64,000 nt of DNA from the NCBI GenBank assembly GCA_001464865.1, contig LNEG01000115.1, forward strand, positions 40,351 to 104,350, read 5' to 3'. Origin of the DNA: Burkholderiales bacterium Ga0074133. Its GTDB lineage: Bacteria; Pseudomonadota; Gammaproteobacteria; Burkholderiales; Burkholderiaceae_C. A program made the position numbers and the translations under genes. Below the pieces are notes generated by a model. It saw only the letters and a list, made by a program, of their open reading frames with translations, was not told where the DNA came from and did not search any database. This document shows positions 27,201-34,680 of this stretch, piece after piece (the stretch's first letter is position 1; every line of letters starts with the position of its first letter).

Positions 27201-27327
27201 ATACACCGTGCGCCTGAACAACGTGGGCGATTTCGCCCTGCCGCCGAGCCGCGTGGAGGCGATGTACGCGCCCGAGATGTTTGGCGAGGTGCCGAATGCG
27301 CGGGTGAAGGTGGAGGCGGCGCGCTAG
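21223..27327 (+). CDS. yfhM: Bacterial alpha-2-macroglobulin (YfhM-like protease trap)
   Basis: A 2034-residue envelope protein. The GTG start at 21223 has a strong GGAGGGGAA site. A signal peptide (MNIKKWMWSTGMVLLATGAHA) is present without a lipobox, so it should be periplasmic rather than lipid-anchored. The thioester motif CLEQ is present at C1535 (RYPFACLEQQSS), followed by the helical TED region and a C-terminal receptor-like beta domain. Bacterial alpha-2-macroglobulins trap foreign proteases, guarding the cell when peptidoglycan is breached. The usual pairing with pbpC is kept, with one small gene in between. About 22 residues near 1390-1410 are encoded by a dispersed repeat (see that entry). 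Confidence 0.93.
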   Translation: MNIKKWMWSTGMVLLATGAHALQITGFSPQGEVARVRQVVAKFDAAAVNFGDPKAPAPLTVSCTDASASKGTGRWTSEREWVFDFENDLPPGVRCTAVVKPGFKSPAGADLVGTKSFQFNSGGPFVQNMRPGTYERIDEEQFFVLELNGPATLESLRANVWCMADGLGERVPVRLIEGAQRTDVLKSQGLDKRAAQAPLQFATLTCNRRLASGSRMQLVFGKGVATPSGVPNAVERRFEFTVREPFAAEFSCERENAQAACLPIRPMQLSFNAPVPRKLAAGIRLKSAKETIKPVIAGATEGAQTDALVSSVQFAAPLDENTAFTLELPRDLKDAAGRTLRNADSFPLKVATGGMPPLAKFAAAPFGIVERFAEGPASDNPPALLPVTLRNVEAALRVQGLQAGAPSAAAAQQGKVSTLRPQSDADIIAWFRKVQRYDNYLVDRGQARRDVTGPLPKPLDTNRDHVQTRMVSLLAGKPGVSTLELPKPASNDPRPFEVVGIPLSPGFHVVEIASQRLGQSLLDERHGDARTMVVRTSALVTNLGVHFKLGRENALVWVTSLDKGLPVQGATVRVSDCRGKELAQALTDAQGVARVEGLSSEPPGCNNTTAEDGGQAYFVSARHKGADGVEDMAFTWSDWQRGIEPWRFNVPTSRMPVPDERAHTIFDRTLFRAGETVSMKHLLRAETRQGFALPRSRPDQLVITHLGSGQQFTQPLAWRGTATGGLSAQSTFAIPPAAKLGVYQVELAGNGTVNGSFSSGMFRVEEFRLPVLEGRIAPADKKALVRVRSVPTDVQINYVSGGGAANLPVRVSALVRGKYLQYGDYETFSFNPPRNRDQGNAGSDDEEAAASQDARVIADKLPLTLNKDGAGKVTIDNVPAARQPQELLLEATYADPNGEVQTIRSTQTLWPAGVVAGIKTEGWVSARQKIRFQALALQHSGKPAADTSLQVQAVARTTTSTRKRMVGGFYSYDNQTETRDLGTLCTGKSDTRGLLLCEAKLDQPGEVELVVTATDKDGNTSVAASSVWVTRQGELWFGGEDHDRMDLLAEKKSYQAGETAKFQVRMPFRYATALVAVEREGIIDTQVVQLNGQDPTVSLKVQPDWGPNVYVSVLALRGRLREVPWYSFFTWGFKAPREWWTSFWYEGKEYQAPTALVDLSKPAFRLGVAEIRVGTEAHRIDVKVATDKESYAVRGKAQVTITATLPGGKPAANAEVAVAAVDQALLELMPNTTWNLLDAMLQRRSWGVETSTAQMEIIGRRHYGKKAVPAGGGGGRAQTRELLDTLLLWEPALKLDANGQARVTVPLNDALTTFKIVAVADASIGLFGTGSASIRATQDLQIISGLPPLVREDDQFRAQLTLRNTTKAAMKVEVAPRATLLDSSAAPGRPKQANAPSGGSDPREAGERGGMLYLQTVEIPAGESREVAWNVTAPAQLAQTRAQAILWEIEAKDTVSGARDALKASQRLIPAVPLTVQQATLVQVDGSYNLDVNPPADALPESGVKRGGLKLSLQPKLAEGLPGVRDWWARYPFACLEQQSSKAVGLRDPALWQTVMAQLPTYLDADGLASYFPPRDGDANRGSDTLTAHLLAVAHEASGINPAFALPDAARAAMERGLAAFVEGRIERSFWSPRKDLDMRKVAALEALSRYGKAQGRMASSITIAPNQWPTHTVIDWLNVLKRVADVPERDKRLAEAMQILRARLSYQGTKLIFSTEQDDYWWWLMQSGDVNTARLMLAVMDDPAWKDDMGRVANGFIARQQGGAWHTTTANLWGSLALEKFSAKFEATPVSGTTRAAMSANTASVDWSKVERIKAGDPVGAAHQTSWFGAPASPGNFRNNTMFLPWGSGAGKAGGKESLSVTHQGPGKPWLTLQSVAAVQLKAPFAAGYAIKRTITPVEQANKSLPAGQYTRGDVLRITLEVNASADMTWVAITDPIPGGATILGSGLGRDSEIATQGEKRSGAGWPAFEERSFESFRSYYEYLPKGTVKMEYTVRLNNVGDFALPPSRVEAMYAPEMFGEVPNARVKVEAAR
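25388..25452. repeat. REP-like repeat inserted in frame in the alpha-2-macroglobulin gene
   Basis: A roughly 65-bp segment, GCCCCAAGCAAGCGAACGCC then a GCCCCCTCGGGGGGC hairpin core then GCGTGGGGGC. It has the look of the GC-rich palindromic intergenic repeats of Comamonadaceae rather than of alpha-2-macroglobulin sequence. It encodes a Gly/Ser/Pro/Arg-rich stretch (QANAPSGGSDPREAGERGG) between beta-rich segments, in a probable surface loop. The frame is maintained on both sides. Confidence 0.6.
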
Positions 27328-27369
27328 GTGGCTGCGGCTCCGGCACTGCGTTGATGCAAGGACCAGCCC

Positions 27370-27738
27370 ATGAACAACAGTGTGTTTTTCGAGTTCCGTT
27401 TCTGGCTGCTGGTGGCGTTTTCGCTGGTGCTGCCGGTGGCCATCTACGTCGTGCTGCTGGCCACCCGGTCGATCTCAAGGCCGGCTGTGCTGGCGTTCGG
27501 CGTGGTGCTGGTGCTGATGGCCGGGGTGGATGTCTACCTGCTGCAGACGCTCAAATCCCTTGCGCATGCCAGCCCGTCGCTGGCGGACGACGCGCTGTTC
27601 AACACCGAGCTGTCGATCGCCCTGTATGTGCTGCCAGCGGTGTTTGGCGGCATTGGCGTGAACCTGATTTCGCATGTGCTGCTGCGCCACCTTGCCGAGG
27701 CGGAAGAGCGGTTTGACCGCGAGCATACGGATGAATAG
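27370..27738 (+). CDS. Small three-helix membrane protein of unknown function
   Basis: A 122-residue protein with hydrophobic segments at about 10-30, 37-58 and 80-105 and a charged C-terminal tail (LAEAEERFDREHTDE). The start ATG at 27370 follows AAGGACCAGCCC. It lies 42 bp after the alpha-2-macroglobulin gene and overlaps the pbpC start by 8 bp, so the three are almost certainly one operon with translational coupling. It may assist envelope placement of the neighbours, but no known family is recognised. Confidence 0.7.
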   Translation: MNNSVFFEFRFWLLVAFSLVLPVAIYVVLLATRSISRPAVLAFGVVLVLMAGVDVYLLQTLKSLAHASPSLADDALFNTELSIALYVLPAVFGGIGVNLISHVLLRHLAEAEERFDREHTDE

Positions 27739-30088
27739 GCGGGGGCGCTGTTGGCACGCCGCGCCCTGGGCCGTGGGCGCAGCCACGGTGCTGGCGTGCT
27801 GGGCACTGCCCGCTGCCGCGCTGCCCGCCTTTGACGAGGTGCGCGCAGACTTTCGCCCCTCCGACACCCTCATCCTCTCGCGCGAGGGCGAGGTGCTGCA
27901 GCGCCTGCGCACCAATGCCACTGTGCGGCGCGGCCAGTGGGTGCCGCTGGCCGATGTGTCGCCCGCGCTGCGCCAGGCGCTGGTGCTCAGCGAGGACAAG
28001 CGGTTTTTTGAGCACAGCGGCGTGGACTGGCGCGCGGCCACGGCCGCCGCGTGGGGCAACCTGTGGAACCAGCGCACGCGCGGGGCCAGCACCATCACCA
28101 TGCAGCTCGCGGGCCTGCTGGATGGCGACTGGCGCCAGGGGCCGGGCGGGCGCACCGTACCGCAAAAGCTGGGGCAGACCGTGGCCGCGCAGGTGCTGGA
28201 CCGGCGCTGGCGCAAGGACCAGATTCTGGAGGCGTACCTCAACCTGGTGCCGTTTCGTGGTGAGCTGGTGGGCATTGATGCGCTGAGCCGCACGCTGTTT
28301 GGCAAGGCCGCCCATGCGCTGGACGACCGCGAAGCCGCCGTGGCCGCCGCGCTGGTGCGTGCGCCCAATGCGCGCCCGGCGCTGGTGGCGCAGCGCGCCT
28401 GCGGGGTGCTGCGCGACATGCAGGCGCAACCCGGCCTGCCGACTGCGCGGGTGGACTGCGATGCGCTGGATGTGTTTGCCAGCGCTGCCCTGCAGCGCCG
28501 CGCGTTTGAAGCCAGCGAGGGCGTGGCGCCACACCTGGCGCGCTATGCGCTGCGACAGCGCTTGGCTGAGGGTGGTGCAGGCAGCACGGCGGGTGTGGTG
28601 CCTGAGCGCGTGCCCACCACGCTGCGCGCGCCGCTGCAGCGTTTTGCCGTGCAAAGCCTGCAGCAGCACCTGCGCGAGCTGCGGGGCCGCAATGTGGAAG
28701 ACGGCGCGGTGCTGGTGCTCGACAACGCCACAGGCGAGGTGCTGGCGTGGGTGGGTTCGTCGGGCCAGCTCAGCCAGGCCAGCGAGGTCGATGGCGTGCT
28801 GGCAGCGCGCCAGCCGGGCTCCACACTCAAGCCCTTTTTGTATGCGCAGGCCATGGCCGAGCGGCGCCTCACCGCCGCATCGCTGGTCGATGATTCGCCC
28901 GCGCAGATCAGCACCGCCAGCGGCCTGTACATCCCGCAGAACTACGACCGCCAGTTCAAGGGCTGGGTGTCGGTGCGCACGGCGCTGGCGGCGTCGCTCA
29001 ATGTGCCGGCAGTGCGCACGCTGGTCATGGTCACGCCCGACGCGTTCCACCGCCAGCTGGCGTCCACGGGCATGCCGCTGCGCGAAACCGGCGACTACTT
29101 TGGCTACAGCCTGGCCCTGGGCAGCCCCGAGGTGCCGCTGCTGCACCTGACCAACGCGTACCGCACGCTGGCCAACGGCGGGCGTGCCAGTCCGGTGGCG
29201 GCGTTGCCCGCCGCATCCAGGGTTGCGCGGGCAGGCGCTGCCCCGGCGACAGCGCCCCCACTCAACCGGGCGCTGGCCGCAGACGCAGCCTTCATCGTGG
29301 GCGATATCCTGGCTGACGGCAATGCGCGCGCCCGCACCTTCGGCACCGACAGCGTGCTGGCCACGCGCTTCTGGGCGGCCGTCAAGACGGGCACCAGCAA
29401 GGACATGCGCGACAACTGGGCGGTGGGCTGGTCGGCCCGCTACACGGTGGGCGTGTGGGTGGGCAATGCCAGCGGCGCAGCCATGCACGACGTGAGCGGC
29501 ACCAGCGGTGCAGCGCCTGTCTGGGCGGCGGTGATGGGTTTCTTGCATGCCCGTGAACCCAGCCGGGCGCCGCGGCCGCCCACGGGCCTGGTGCGGGCGC
29601 CGGTGCGCTTTGGCAGCGGCGCAGACAGCCCCCAGCCGCTGGAAGCAGCGCGTGACGAATGGTTTGTGCCGGGCACGCAGCAGGCACTATTTGCTATTGA
29701 TTCAATAGCTATACAGGATGATTCTGAAAGGACTGTATCCCTAAAACGCCTCAAAAATGGCCCCACGGCAACCGTTGCCGCCCCTGACGTGTCTGGCGCC
29801 CGCATCACGGCCCCCGCGGCGGGCAGCGTGATTGCGCTGGACCCTGACATCCCGCCAGCCAGCCAGCGTCTGCAGTTCGTGGCGGGTTCGGCCGCGGCCG
29901 GTGCAGACCTGCGCTGGCGCATCGGCGGCAAGCCGCTGGGCCGCGGCGCGCGGGTCGGTTGGCTGCCGTGGCCGGGCCGGCATGTGGTGCAGCTCACCGA
30001 TGGCCAGGGGAGGGTGCTGGACGAGATCCGCATCGAGGTGCGGGGTGCGGGGATAGCGGCACCCGGACTCAAGTCGGGACGGTCCTGA
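27731..30088 (+). CDS. pbpC: Penicillin-binding protein 1C (bifunctional peptidoglycan synthase)
   Basis: A 785-residue class A PBP. A signal anchor lies at about 10-32. The GT51 transglycosylase domain has LSEDKRFFEHSGVDW (catalytic Glu88), RGASTITMQLAG and RKDQILEAYLNLVPFRGE. The transpeptidase domain has GSTLK (Ser364), SLN and KTGTSKD. The C-terminal BiPBP_C domain begins near residue 675. It builds or repairs peptidoglycan in the periplasm. It is coupled by an 8-bp overlap to the small membrane protein gene downstream of the alpha-2-macroglobulin gene, the classic gene pair. A dispersed repeat supplies the linker before the C-terminal domain. Confidence 0.95.
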   Translation: MNRRGRCWHAAPWAVGAATVLACWALPAAALPAFDEVRADFRPSDTLILSREGEVLQRLRTNATVRRGQWVPLADVSPALRQALVLSEDKRFFEHSGVDWRAATAAAWGNLWNQRTRGASTITMQLAGLLDGDWRQGPGGRTVPQKLGQTVAAQVLDRRWRKDQILEAYLNLVPFRGELVGIDALSRTLFGKAAHALDDREAAVAAALVRAPNARPALVAQRACGVLRDMQAQPGLPTARVDCDALDVFASAALQRRAFEASEGVAPHLARYALRQRLAEGGAGSTAGVVPERVPTTLRAPLQRFAVQSLQQHLRELRGRNVEDGAVLVLDNATGEVLAWVGSSGQLSQASEVDGVLAARQPGSTLKPFLYAQAMAERRLTAASLVDDSPAQISTASGLYIPQNYDRQFKGWVSVRTALAASLNVPAVRTLVMVTPDAFHRQLASTGMPLRETGDYFGYSLALGSPEVPLLHLTNAYRTLANGGRASPVAALPAASRVARAGAAPATAPPLNRALAADAAFIVGDILADGNARARTFGTDSVLATRFWAAVKTGTSKDMRDNWAVGWSARYTVGVWVGNASGAAMHDVSGTSGAAPVWAAVMGFLHAREPSRAPRPPTGLVRAPVRFGSGADSPQPLEAARDEWFVPGTQQALFAIDSIAIQDDSERTVSLKRLKNGPTATVAAPDVSGARITAPAAGSVIALDPDIPPASQRLQFVAGSAAAGADLRWRIGGKPLGRGARVGWLPWPGRHVVQLTDGQGRVLDEIRIEVRGAGIAAPGLKSGRS
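29692..29762. repeat. Family 1 dispersed repeat inside the pbpC coding sequence
   Basis: It contains the near-perfect palindrome GCTATTGATTCAATAGC and continues to CCCTAAAACGCCTCAAAAAT, matching the block order and 3' end of the copy at 14136 (CCAAAACGCTTCAAATC). It is read in frame and gives the atypical peptide FAIDSIAIQDDSERTVSLKR, between the transpeptidase and C-terminal domains. The local AT content is sharply above that of the rest of the gene. Confidence 0.65.
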
Positions 30089-30167
30089 AAATGGCGTAAT
30101 CCCGGGGTGGCGCGGTGCCGCCCGCGAGCAGGGGTCGCATAAAATCGTTACAAATCATCTCCACCCT

Positions 30168-32483
30168 ATGCCGTCTTTGCGCCAGTTCTTCTCCCATCGG
30201 CTGATCTGGCTGGCACTGCTGGTTTCCGTGGGTATCGGTGCGCTTTTTGCCCAAGCCATCTGGACCATCCGCAACGACGAGTGGAACTACGCCGTCCAGA
30301 ACAACAACAACCTGGCGCGCACGCTGGAGCAGGGGCTGAGCTGGTCGCTGGGATCCATCGACAAGTCCCTGGAAGGGGTGGCCCGCGAAGCCGCACTCTC
30401 CGAGCTCTGGAGCCTGCGCCCCGACCTGCGCAACCGCCTGATATTCGACAACTCGCTGCGCGCTGGCGTCTCGGGCGACGTGTTCGTGCTGGATACCTCG
30501 GGTAACGTGGTGCTTTATTCGGGGAACATCGAACTGGGGCGCCGCAATTTCTCGGACACCGATTTTTTCCAGGCCTTTGCCGGCGGGGGCCACAAGGAGC
30601 TGTTCATCGGAAAGCCCGTGGTTGTCAGCGATGGGGGCCCCAAGGTGCTGCCGCTGGCTCGCAGTTCCTACACCGAGGACGGCCGCTTTGCTGGTGTGGT
30701 GGTGGCTGCCATCCGGTTGGGCTTTTTCAACGAGGTGTTCAGCACCCTCAACCTGGGCGACAAGAGCGGCATCAACCTCTTTCGGCAGGACGGGATCATC
30801 ATTTCGCGTTTTCCCTACGGCGATGCCGACGTGGGCAAGAACCTGGCCGGTACGCCGAACTTCACGCGGCTGCAAAAGGAGGGCACGGGTTCGTTCGTCG
30901 GCGTGGCCGCGATCGACAAGGTGGAGCGGCTGTACTCGTTTCGTCCCGTGGGCGACTACCCACTCATCATCAATGTGGCGCAGGCCACCGACACCATCCT
31001 GGCCCAGTGGTACCGCAGCGCATGGCTGCTGGGCAGCTTTGCCGGCGTGCTGATGGCGGCCTGCATCGGGCTGGCCGTGCTGTTCGTGCGTGAGCTGGGG
31101 TTGCGCCAGCGGGTGTCGGCCCGGCTGCGCGCGGCCGAGCATGACGTGCGCACCATCCTCAACAACATGCCATCCATGATCGGCTACTGGGATGCCGACC
31201 TGCGCAACCGCTTTGCCAACCAGGCCTATGTGGAATGGTTCGGCATGAACCCGGAGCGCCTGCGTGGCCTGCATGTGAGCGAGTTGCTGGGCCCCGAGCT
31301 GTACGAGCGCAACCGCCCGCTCCTGGAACGCGCGCTGCAGGGCGAGCCCCAGCTGTTCGAGCGCACCATCGTCGACACGCAGGGGCACGCACGCCACACC
31401 ATGATCTCCTACCACCCCGACCGCGACGAGGCCACGGGCGTGGTGCGGGGTATCTTTGCGCAGGCTACCGACATCTCCGAGCGCAAGCGCATGGAAGACG
31501 AGCTTTTTGATGAGAAGGAGCGCGTGCGCCTGACGCTGCAGGCCATTGGCGACGCGGTGGTGTGCTCTGACGCGCAAGGCCTTGTCACCTACCTGAACCC
31601 CGTGGCTGAAGGCCTGACCGGCTGGCAGGCCTTTGATGCAGCCGGGCACTTGATCGACGAGGTGCTGCGCCTGCGCAGCCCCCACAACGACAGCCCCATG
31701 GCCAGTGCCCTGCTGGCCGCCATACGCGACGGCACGAGCACCGGCGCAGAGCCGGTGAGCGGGGTGGTGGTGCACCGCATCTCCGGGCAGCGTTTCCAGG
31801 TGGCCAAGACGGTCAACCCCATCACCGACCGGCACGGCCGCATCACCGGCGCGGTGGCTGTGCTGCGCGACGTGACCGACGCCGTGGCCATGGCCGAGCG
31901 CATGGCGCACCTGGCCCAGTACGACGCGCTGACCGACCTGCCCAACCGCGTGCTGCTGCACGACCGCGCCGAACTGGGCATGGCGCAGGCCCGGCGCGAC
32001 GGCCGCATGCTGGCCGTGATGTATGTGGACCTCGATGGTTTCAAGCAGGTGAACGACCGCCTGGGCCACGACGCCGGAGACATGCTGCTGGTGCAGTTTG
32101 CCCAGCGGCTGAAGGCCGCGGTACGCGCCACCGACACCGTGTGCCGGCAAGGCGGCGACGAGTTTGTCGTGCTGCTGCCGGGGCTCGATGGCGCCGACGC
32201 GGCCTGTGCCGTCGCGCGCAAGATCCTGGCGGCGTGCGACGCACCGTTTGACCTGGGCACCGAGACATCGCGCATGTGCCTGAGTGGCGGCATCGCGCTG
32301 TACCCGCAGCACGGCGACACGTTTGATGTGCTTTCGCGCCACGCTGACGAGGCCATGTACGCGGCCAAGCGCGGCGGCCGCTGGCGCTTCATGCTTTACG
32401 CGCCACCGGACGCGCAACCACAAACGGTGCTGCCCGCGAACGCGGCGGCAGGCGCAGACCGGCAAGAAGCCGATGGCGCATGA
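30168..32483 (+). CDS. Membrane diguanylate cyclase with Cache and PAS domains
   Basis: A 771-residue inner membrane signalling protein. TM1 (about 12-32), a periplasmic Cache-type sensor domain (about 35-280) and TM2 (about 283-307) are followed by two PAS domains (about 325-440 and 450-570) and a GGDEF domain. The active site is GGDEF at 662-666, with an inhibitory I-site RATD five residues upstream (RATDTVCRQGGDEF). It should therefore make cyclic di-GMP from GTP with product feedback control. There is no EAL domain. The ATG at 30168 follows TAAAATCGTTAC, a possible -10 region. It is probably monocistronic. The ligand of the Cache domain is unknown. Confidence 0.92.
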   Translation: MPSLRQFFSHRLIWLALLVSVGIGALFAQAIWTIRNDEWNYAVQNNNNLARTLEQGLSWSLGSIDKSLEGVAREAALSELWSLRPDLRNRLIFDNSLRAGVSGDVFVLDTSGNVVLYSGNIELGRRNFSDTDFFQAFAGGGHKELFIGKPVVVSDGGPKVLPLARSSYTEDGRFAGVVVAAIRLGFFNEVFSTLNLGDKSGINLFRQDGIIISRFPYGDADVGKNLAGTPNFTRLQKEGTGSFVGVAAIDKVERLYSFRPVGDYPLIINVAQATDTILAQWYRSAWLLGSFAGVLMAACIGLAVLFVRELGLRQRVSARLRAAEHDVRTILNNMPSMIGYWDADLRNRFANQAYVEWFGMNPERLRGLHVSELLGPELYERNRPLLERALQGEPQLFERTIVDTQGHARHTMISYHPDRDEATGVVRGIFAQATDISERKRMEDELFDEKERVRLTLQAIGDAVVCSDAQGLVTYLNPVAEGLTGWQAFDAAGHLIDEVLRLRSPHNDSPMASALLAAIRDGTSTGAEPVSGVVVHRISGQRFQVAKTVNPITDRHGRITGAVAVLRDVTDAVAMAERMAHLAQYDALTDLPNRVLLHDRAELGMAQARRDGRMLAVMYVDLDGFKQVNDRLGHDAGDMLLVQFAQRLKAAVRATDTVCRQGGDEFVVLLPGLDGADAACAVARKILAACDAPFDLGTETSRMCLSGGIALYPQHGDTFDVLSRHADEAMYAAKRGGRWRFMLYAPPDAQPQTVLPANAAAGADRQEADGA

Positions 32484-32489
32484 AAGCGG

Positions 32490-32556
32490 TTTGCTATTAA
32501 ATACATAGCATTTCCGCCAATTAAAACCTGGACTTGCGGCGGTTTTGACTTGTTTT
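32490..32556. repeat. Dispersed AT-rich repeat, family 1 copy
   Basis: It starts GCTATTAAATACATAGC and continues through AAACCTGGACTTGCGGCGG to TTTTGACTTGTTTTC. It is one of the clearest family members and is immediately downstream of the diguanylate cyclase stop codon. Confidence 0.75.
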
Positions 32557-33008
32557 CTGCATCTGGGGGCCTTGAGGGGCTGGTCCTGGGCTCCGGCATC
32601 TCCTGTGCACGTGGTGTGGTGTGCGAGCCTCCGGCGAAACGTGCGCATGTGGGCCGCCACGGCGGGCCTGTGCGGCCCGGCACCGGTGCCGTCAGCGTGG
32701 CGGTGCAGGGTGGAAATTTGTTGCAGGACCGCGCAAATAAATTTGATGGCCCTCATGGCGACCAGCGCCTACCATCCCCCCGACTTGCCCTTGCAGCGCT
32801 GGGAGCCTGCGCGGCAGAAGGCATGGAAGCGAAACGGGCGAAAGCCGAGGATCGCGTGGTGCTACCGACAAGCCGAGGGTGGACCCCTGGGCGCAGGAGG
32901 TAGTGCTGCGCGAGACCGGTTTGTCGTTCGTTGCAGCCGATGATCCTTCTGCCGTGCAGGCTCCTGGCCTGCAGCGCCCGCCTGTTGATTTCAATTTCGG
33001 AGCCTCGC
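32557..33008. other. Gene-free spacer upstream of the lldD-like gene
   Basis: About 450 bp after the repeat. The short frames here (32545-32943, 32550-32903 and 32692-32994) look like chance ORFs: they lack ribosome-binding sites and protein-like composition. No riboswitch or RNA gene was recognised. It presumably contains the promoter of the FMN dehydrogenase gene, whose ribosome-binding site CGGAG lies just before 33009. Confidence 0.35.
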
Positions 33009-34181
33009 GTGCCCAACCTGTCCAAAATCACCTGCATCGAAGACCTGCGCCTCATTGCCAAGCGCCGCGTGCCGCGCATGTTCTACGACTATGCCGACTC
33101 GGGCTCGTACACCGAAGGCACGTACCGCGCCAACACGCAGGACTTCCAGTCCATCAAGCTGCGCCAGCGCGTGGCCGTCAACATGGAAGGCCGTACCACC
33201 CGCACCACCATGGTGGGCCAGGACGTGGCCATGCCCGTGGCCATTGCACCCACGGGCCTGACCGGCATGCAGCATGCCGACGGCGAGATTTTGGGCGCCA
33301 AGGCCGCCAAGGCGTTCGGCATCCCGTTCACGCTCTCGACCATGAGCATCTGCTCCATTGAAGACGTGGCCGAGCACACGGGCAACCACCCGTTCTGGTT
33401 CCAGGTGTATGTGATGCGCGACCGCGACTTCATCGAGCGCCTGATCGACCGCGCCAAGGCCGCCAACTGCTCTGCGCTGCAGCTCACGCTGGATTTGCAG
33501 ATCCTGGGCCAGCGCCACAAGGACATCAAGAACGGCCTGTCGGCCCCGCCCAAGCCCACCATCGCCAACCTCATCAACCTGGCCACCAAGCCGCGCTGGT
33601 GCCTGGGCATGCTGGGCACGCCACGCCGCAGCTTCGGCAACATCGTGGGCCATGCCAAGGGCGTGGGCGATTTGTCTTCGCTGTCATCTTGGACGGCCGA
33701 GCAGTTCGACCCGCAGCTCAACTGGGGCGATGTGGAGTGGATCAAGAAGCGCTGGGGCGGCAAGCTGATCCTGAAAGGCATCATGGACGCCGAAGACGCC
33801 CGCCTGGCCGTCAACAGCGGGGCCGACGCGCTCATCGTCAGCAACCACGGCGGCCGCCAGCTCGATGGCGCACCGTCGTCCATTGCAGCGCTGCCCGGCA
33901 TCAAGCAGGCGGTCGATCAGATGGGCGGCGGCATCGAAGTGTGGATGGACGGCGGCATCCGCAGCGGGCAAGACGTGCTCAAGGCCCGCGCGCTCGGTGC
34001 GCAAGGCACGCTGATCGGCCGCAGTTTTCTGTACGGGCTGGGTGCATATGGCGAGGCGGGTGTGACCCGTGCGCTTCAGATCATCCAGAAGGAGCTGGAC
34101 ATCACCATGGCGTTCTGCGGGCACACCAATATCAACACGGTGGATCAGTCGATCCTGCTGCCGGGGACCTATCCGGTGTGA
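33009..34181 (+). CDS. lldD: FMN-dependent L-lactate dehydrogenase / alpha-hydroxy acid dehydrogenase
   Basis: A 390-residue TIM-barrel flavoprotein. It has the N-terminal motif IAKRRVPRMFYDYADSGS, the FMN-site Pro/Thr segment IAPTGLTGMQH, and the active-site segment VSNHGGRQLDG with the catalytic His280 and substrate Arg. WMDGGIRSGQDVLKA and LIGRSFLYGLGAYGE bind the FMN phosphate. It oxidises L-lactate or a related 2-hydroxy acid and feeds electrons to quinones or oxygen. The start is taken as GTG 33009 because CGGAG lies 6 bp upstream and the residues before it are not conserved-looking. Glycolate or mandelate oxidation is possible instead. Confidence 0.9.
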   Translation: MPNLSKITCIEDLRLIAKRRVPRMFYDYADSGSYTEGTYRANTQDFQSIKLRQRVAVNMEGRTTRTTMVGQDVAMPVAIAPTGLTGMQHADGEILGAKAAKAFGIPFTLSTMSICSIEDVAEHTGNHPFWFQVYVMRDRDFIERLIDRAKAANCSALQLTLDLQILGQRHKDIKNGLSAPPKPTIANLINLATKPRWCLGMLGTPRRSFGNIVGHAKGVGDLSSLSSWTAEQFDPQLNWGDVEWIKKRWGGKLILKGIMDAEDARLAVNSGADALIVSNHGGRQLDGAPSSIAALPGIKQAVDQMGGGIEVWMDGGIRSGQDVLKARALGAQGTLIGRSFLYGLGAYGEAGVTRALQIIQKELDITMAFCGHTNINTVDQSILLPGTYPV

Positions 34182-34188
34182 GTCGAGG

Positions 34189-34228
34189 AGCCAGATTGAA
34201 TTGCGCGACTCGATCTGGCTTCGGTTTG
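34189..34228 (+). terminator. Possible terminator hairpin after the lldD-like gene
   Basis: Arms AGCCAGAT and ATCTGGCT are separated by 16 bp and followed by the weak T stretch TCGGTTTGTG. It starts 8 bp after the stop codon. An alternative pairing, GAGTCG with CGACTC, overlaps it. The long loop and weak U-tract make it only a probable terminator. Confidence 0.35.
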
Positions 34229-34293
34229 TGCGGGGTTGTCGATGTGGCTCGTCACCGACTGTTTTGGGCCCGAAGCAGCCGGTCACTACGCCA

Positions 34294-34638
34294 CTAACGC
34301 CCGTGCTTACCGGCAATGACTCCGTCGAAATCCCATTGAAACTGCGCTCTTGAGAAAGCCGATTTGAACGACATTTCTACCGAAGGCATATCTCGGTCGT
34401 ATACGCGGTCATCCGCCACCACGATGCGGCTCAGTTTTTCAAACTGAGCAAGCCTAGCCAAAAGCTGGTCAAGTGGCATCGCGCTGTACAAATCCGCCCC
34501 CACCCGCAGTAATGTTGGTTGAGCACGGCTTGCTCTCGCCTCAAACTCTTCCAGGGCTTGGAGATCCAACAGTTCCAGTTCCAGCTCGAGGTTGTGCTGA
34601 GAGTTGCTGGAGGCCAGATCTAGCAGTGTCGTCGTCAT
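34294..34638 (-). CDS. Hypothetical protein in a lower-GC island
   Basis: A 114-residue, mostly helical, acidic soluble protein with an ELELELLDLQALEEFEAR stretch; no signal or membrane segment. A GAGGAA ribosome-binding site lies just before the ATG, which supports a real gene. The domain is not recognised. Base composition is clearly less GC-rich than the flanking lldD-like and methionine synthase genes. It lies 42 bp downstream of a small membrane protein gene on the same strand. Size and setting recall immunity or effector-associated genes, but that is only a guess. Confidence 0.55.
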   Translation of the reverse strand: MTTTLLDLASSNSQHNLELELELLDLQALEEFEARASRAQPTLLRVGADLYSAMPLDQLLARLAQFEKLSRIVVADDRVYDRDMPSVEMSFKSAFSRAQFQWDFDGVIAGKHGR

Positions 34639-34680
34639 AACATTCCTCGTCTACGGATGACCGCTCCTGGCCGAACACCG

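Noticed and set aside
30069-32756. 895-residue minus-strand ORF opposite the diguanylate cyclase
   Set aside because: Antisense shadow; the sense frame has GGDEF, PAS and membrane segments.
32557-33008. A riboswitch upstream of the lldD-like gene (GGGCGAAAGCCGAGGAT region)
   Set aside because: It does not match the conserved cores of glycine, cyclic di-GMP or other riboswitches I could compare by eye.
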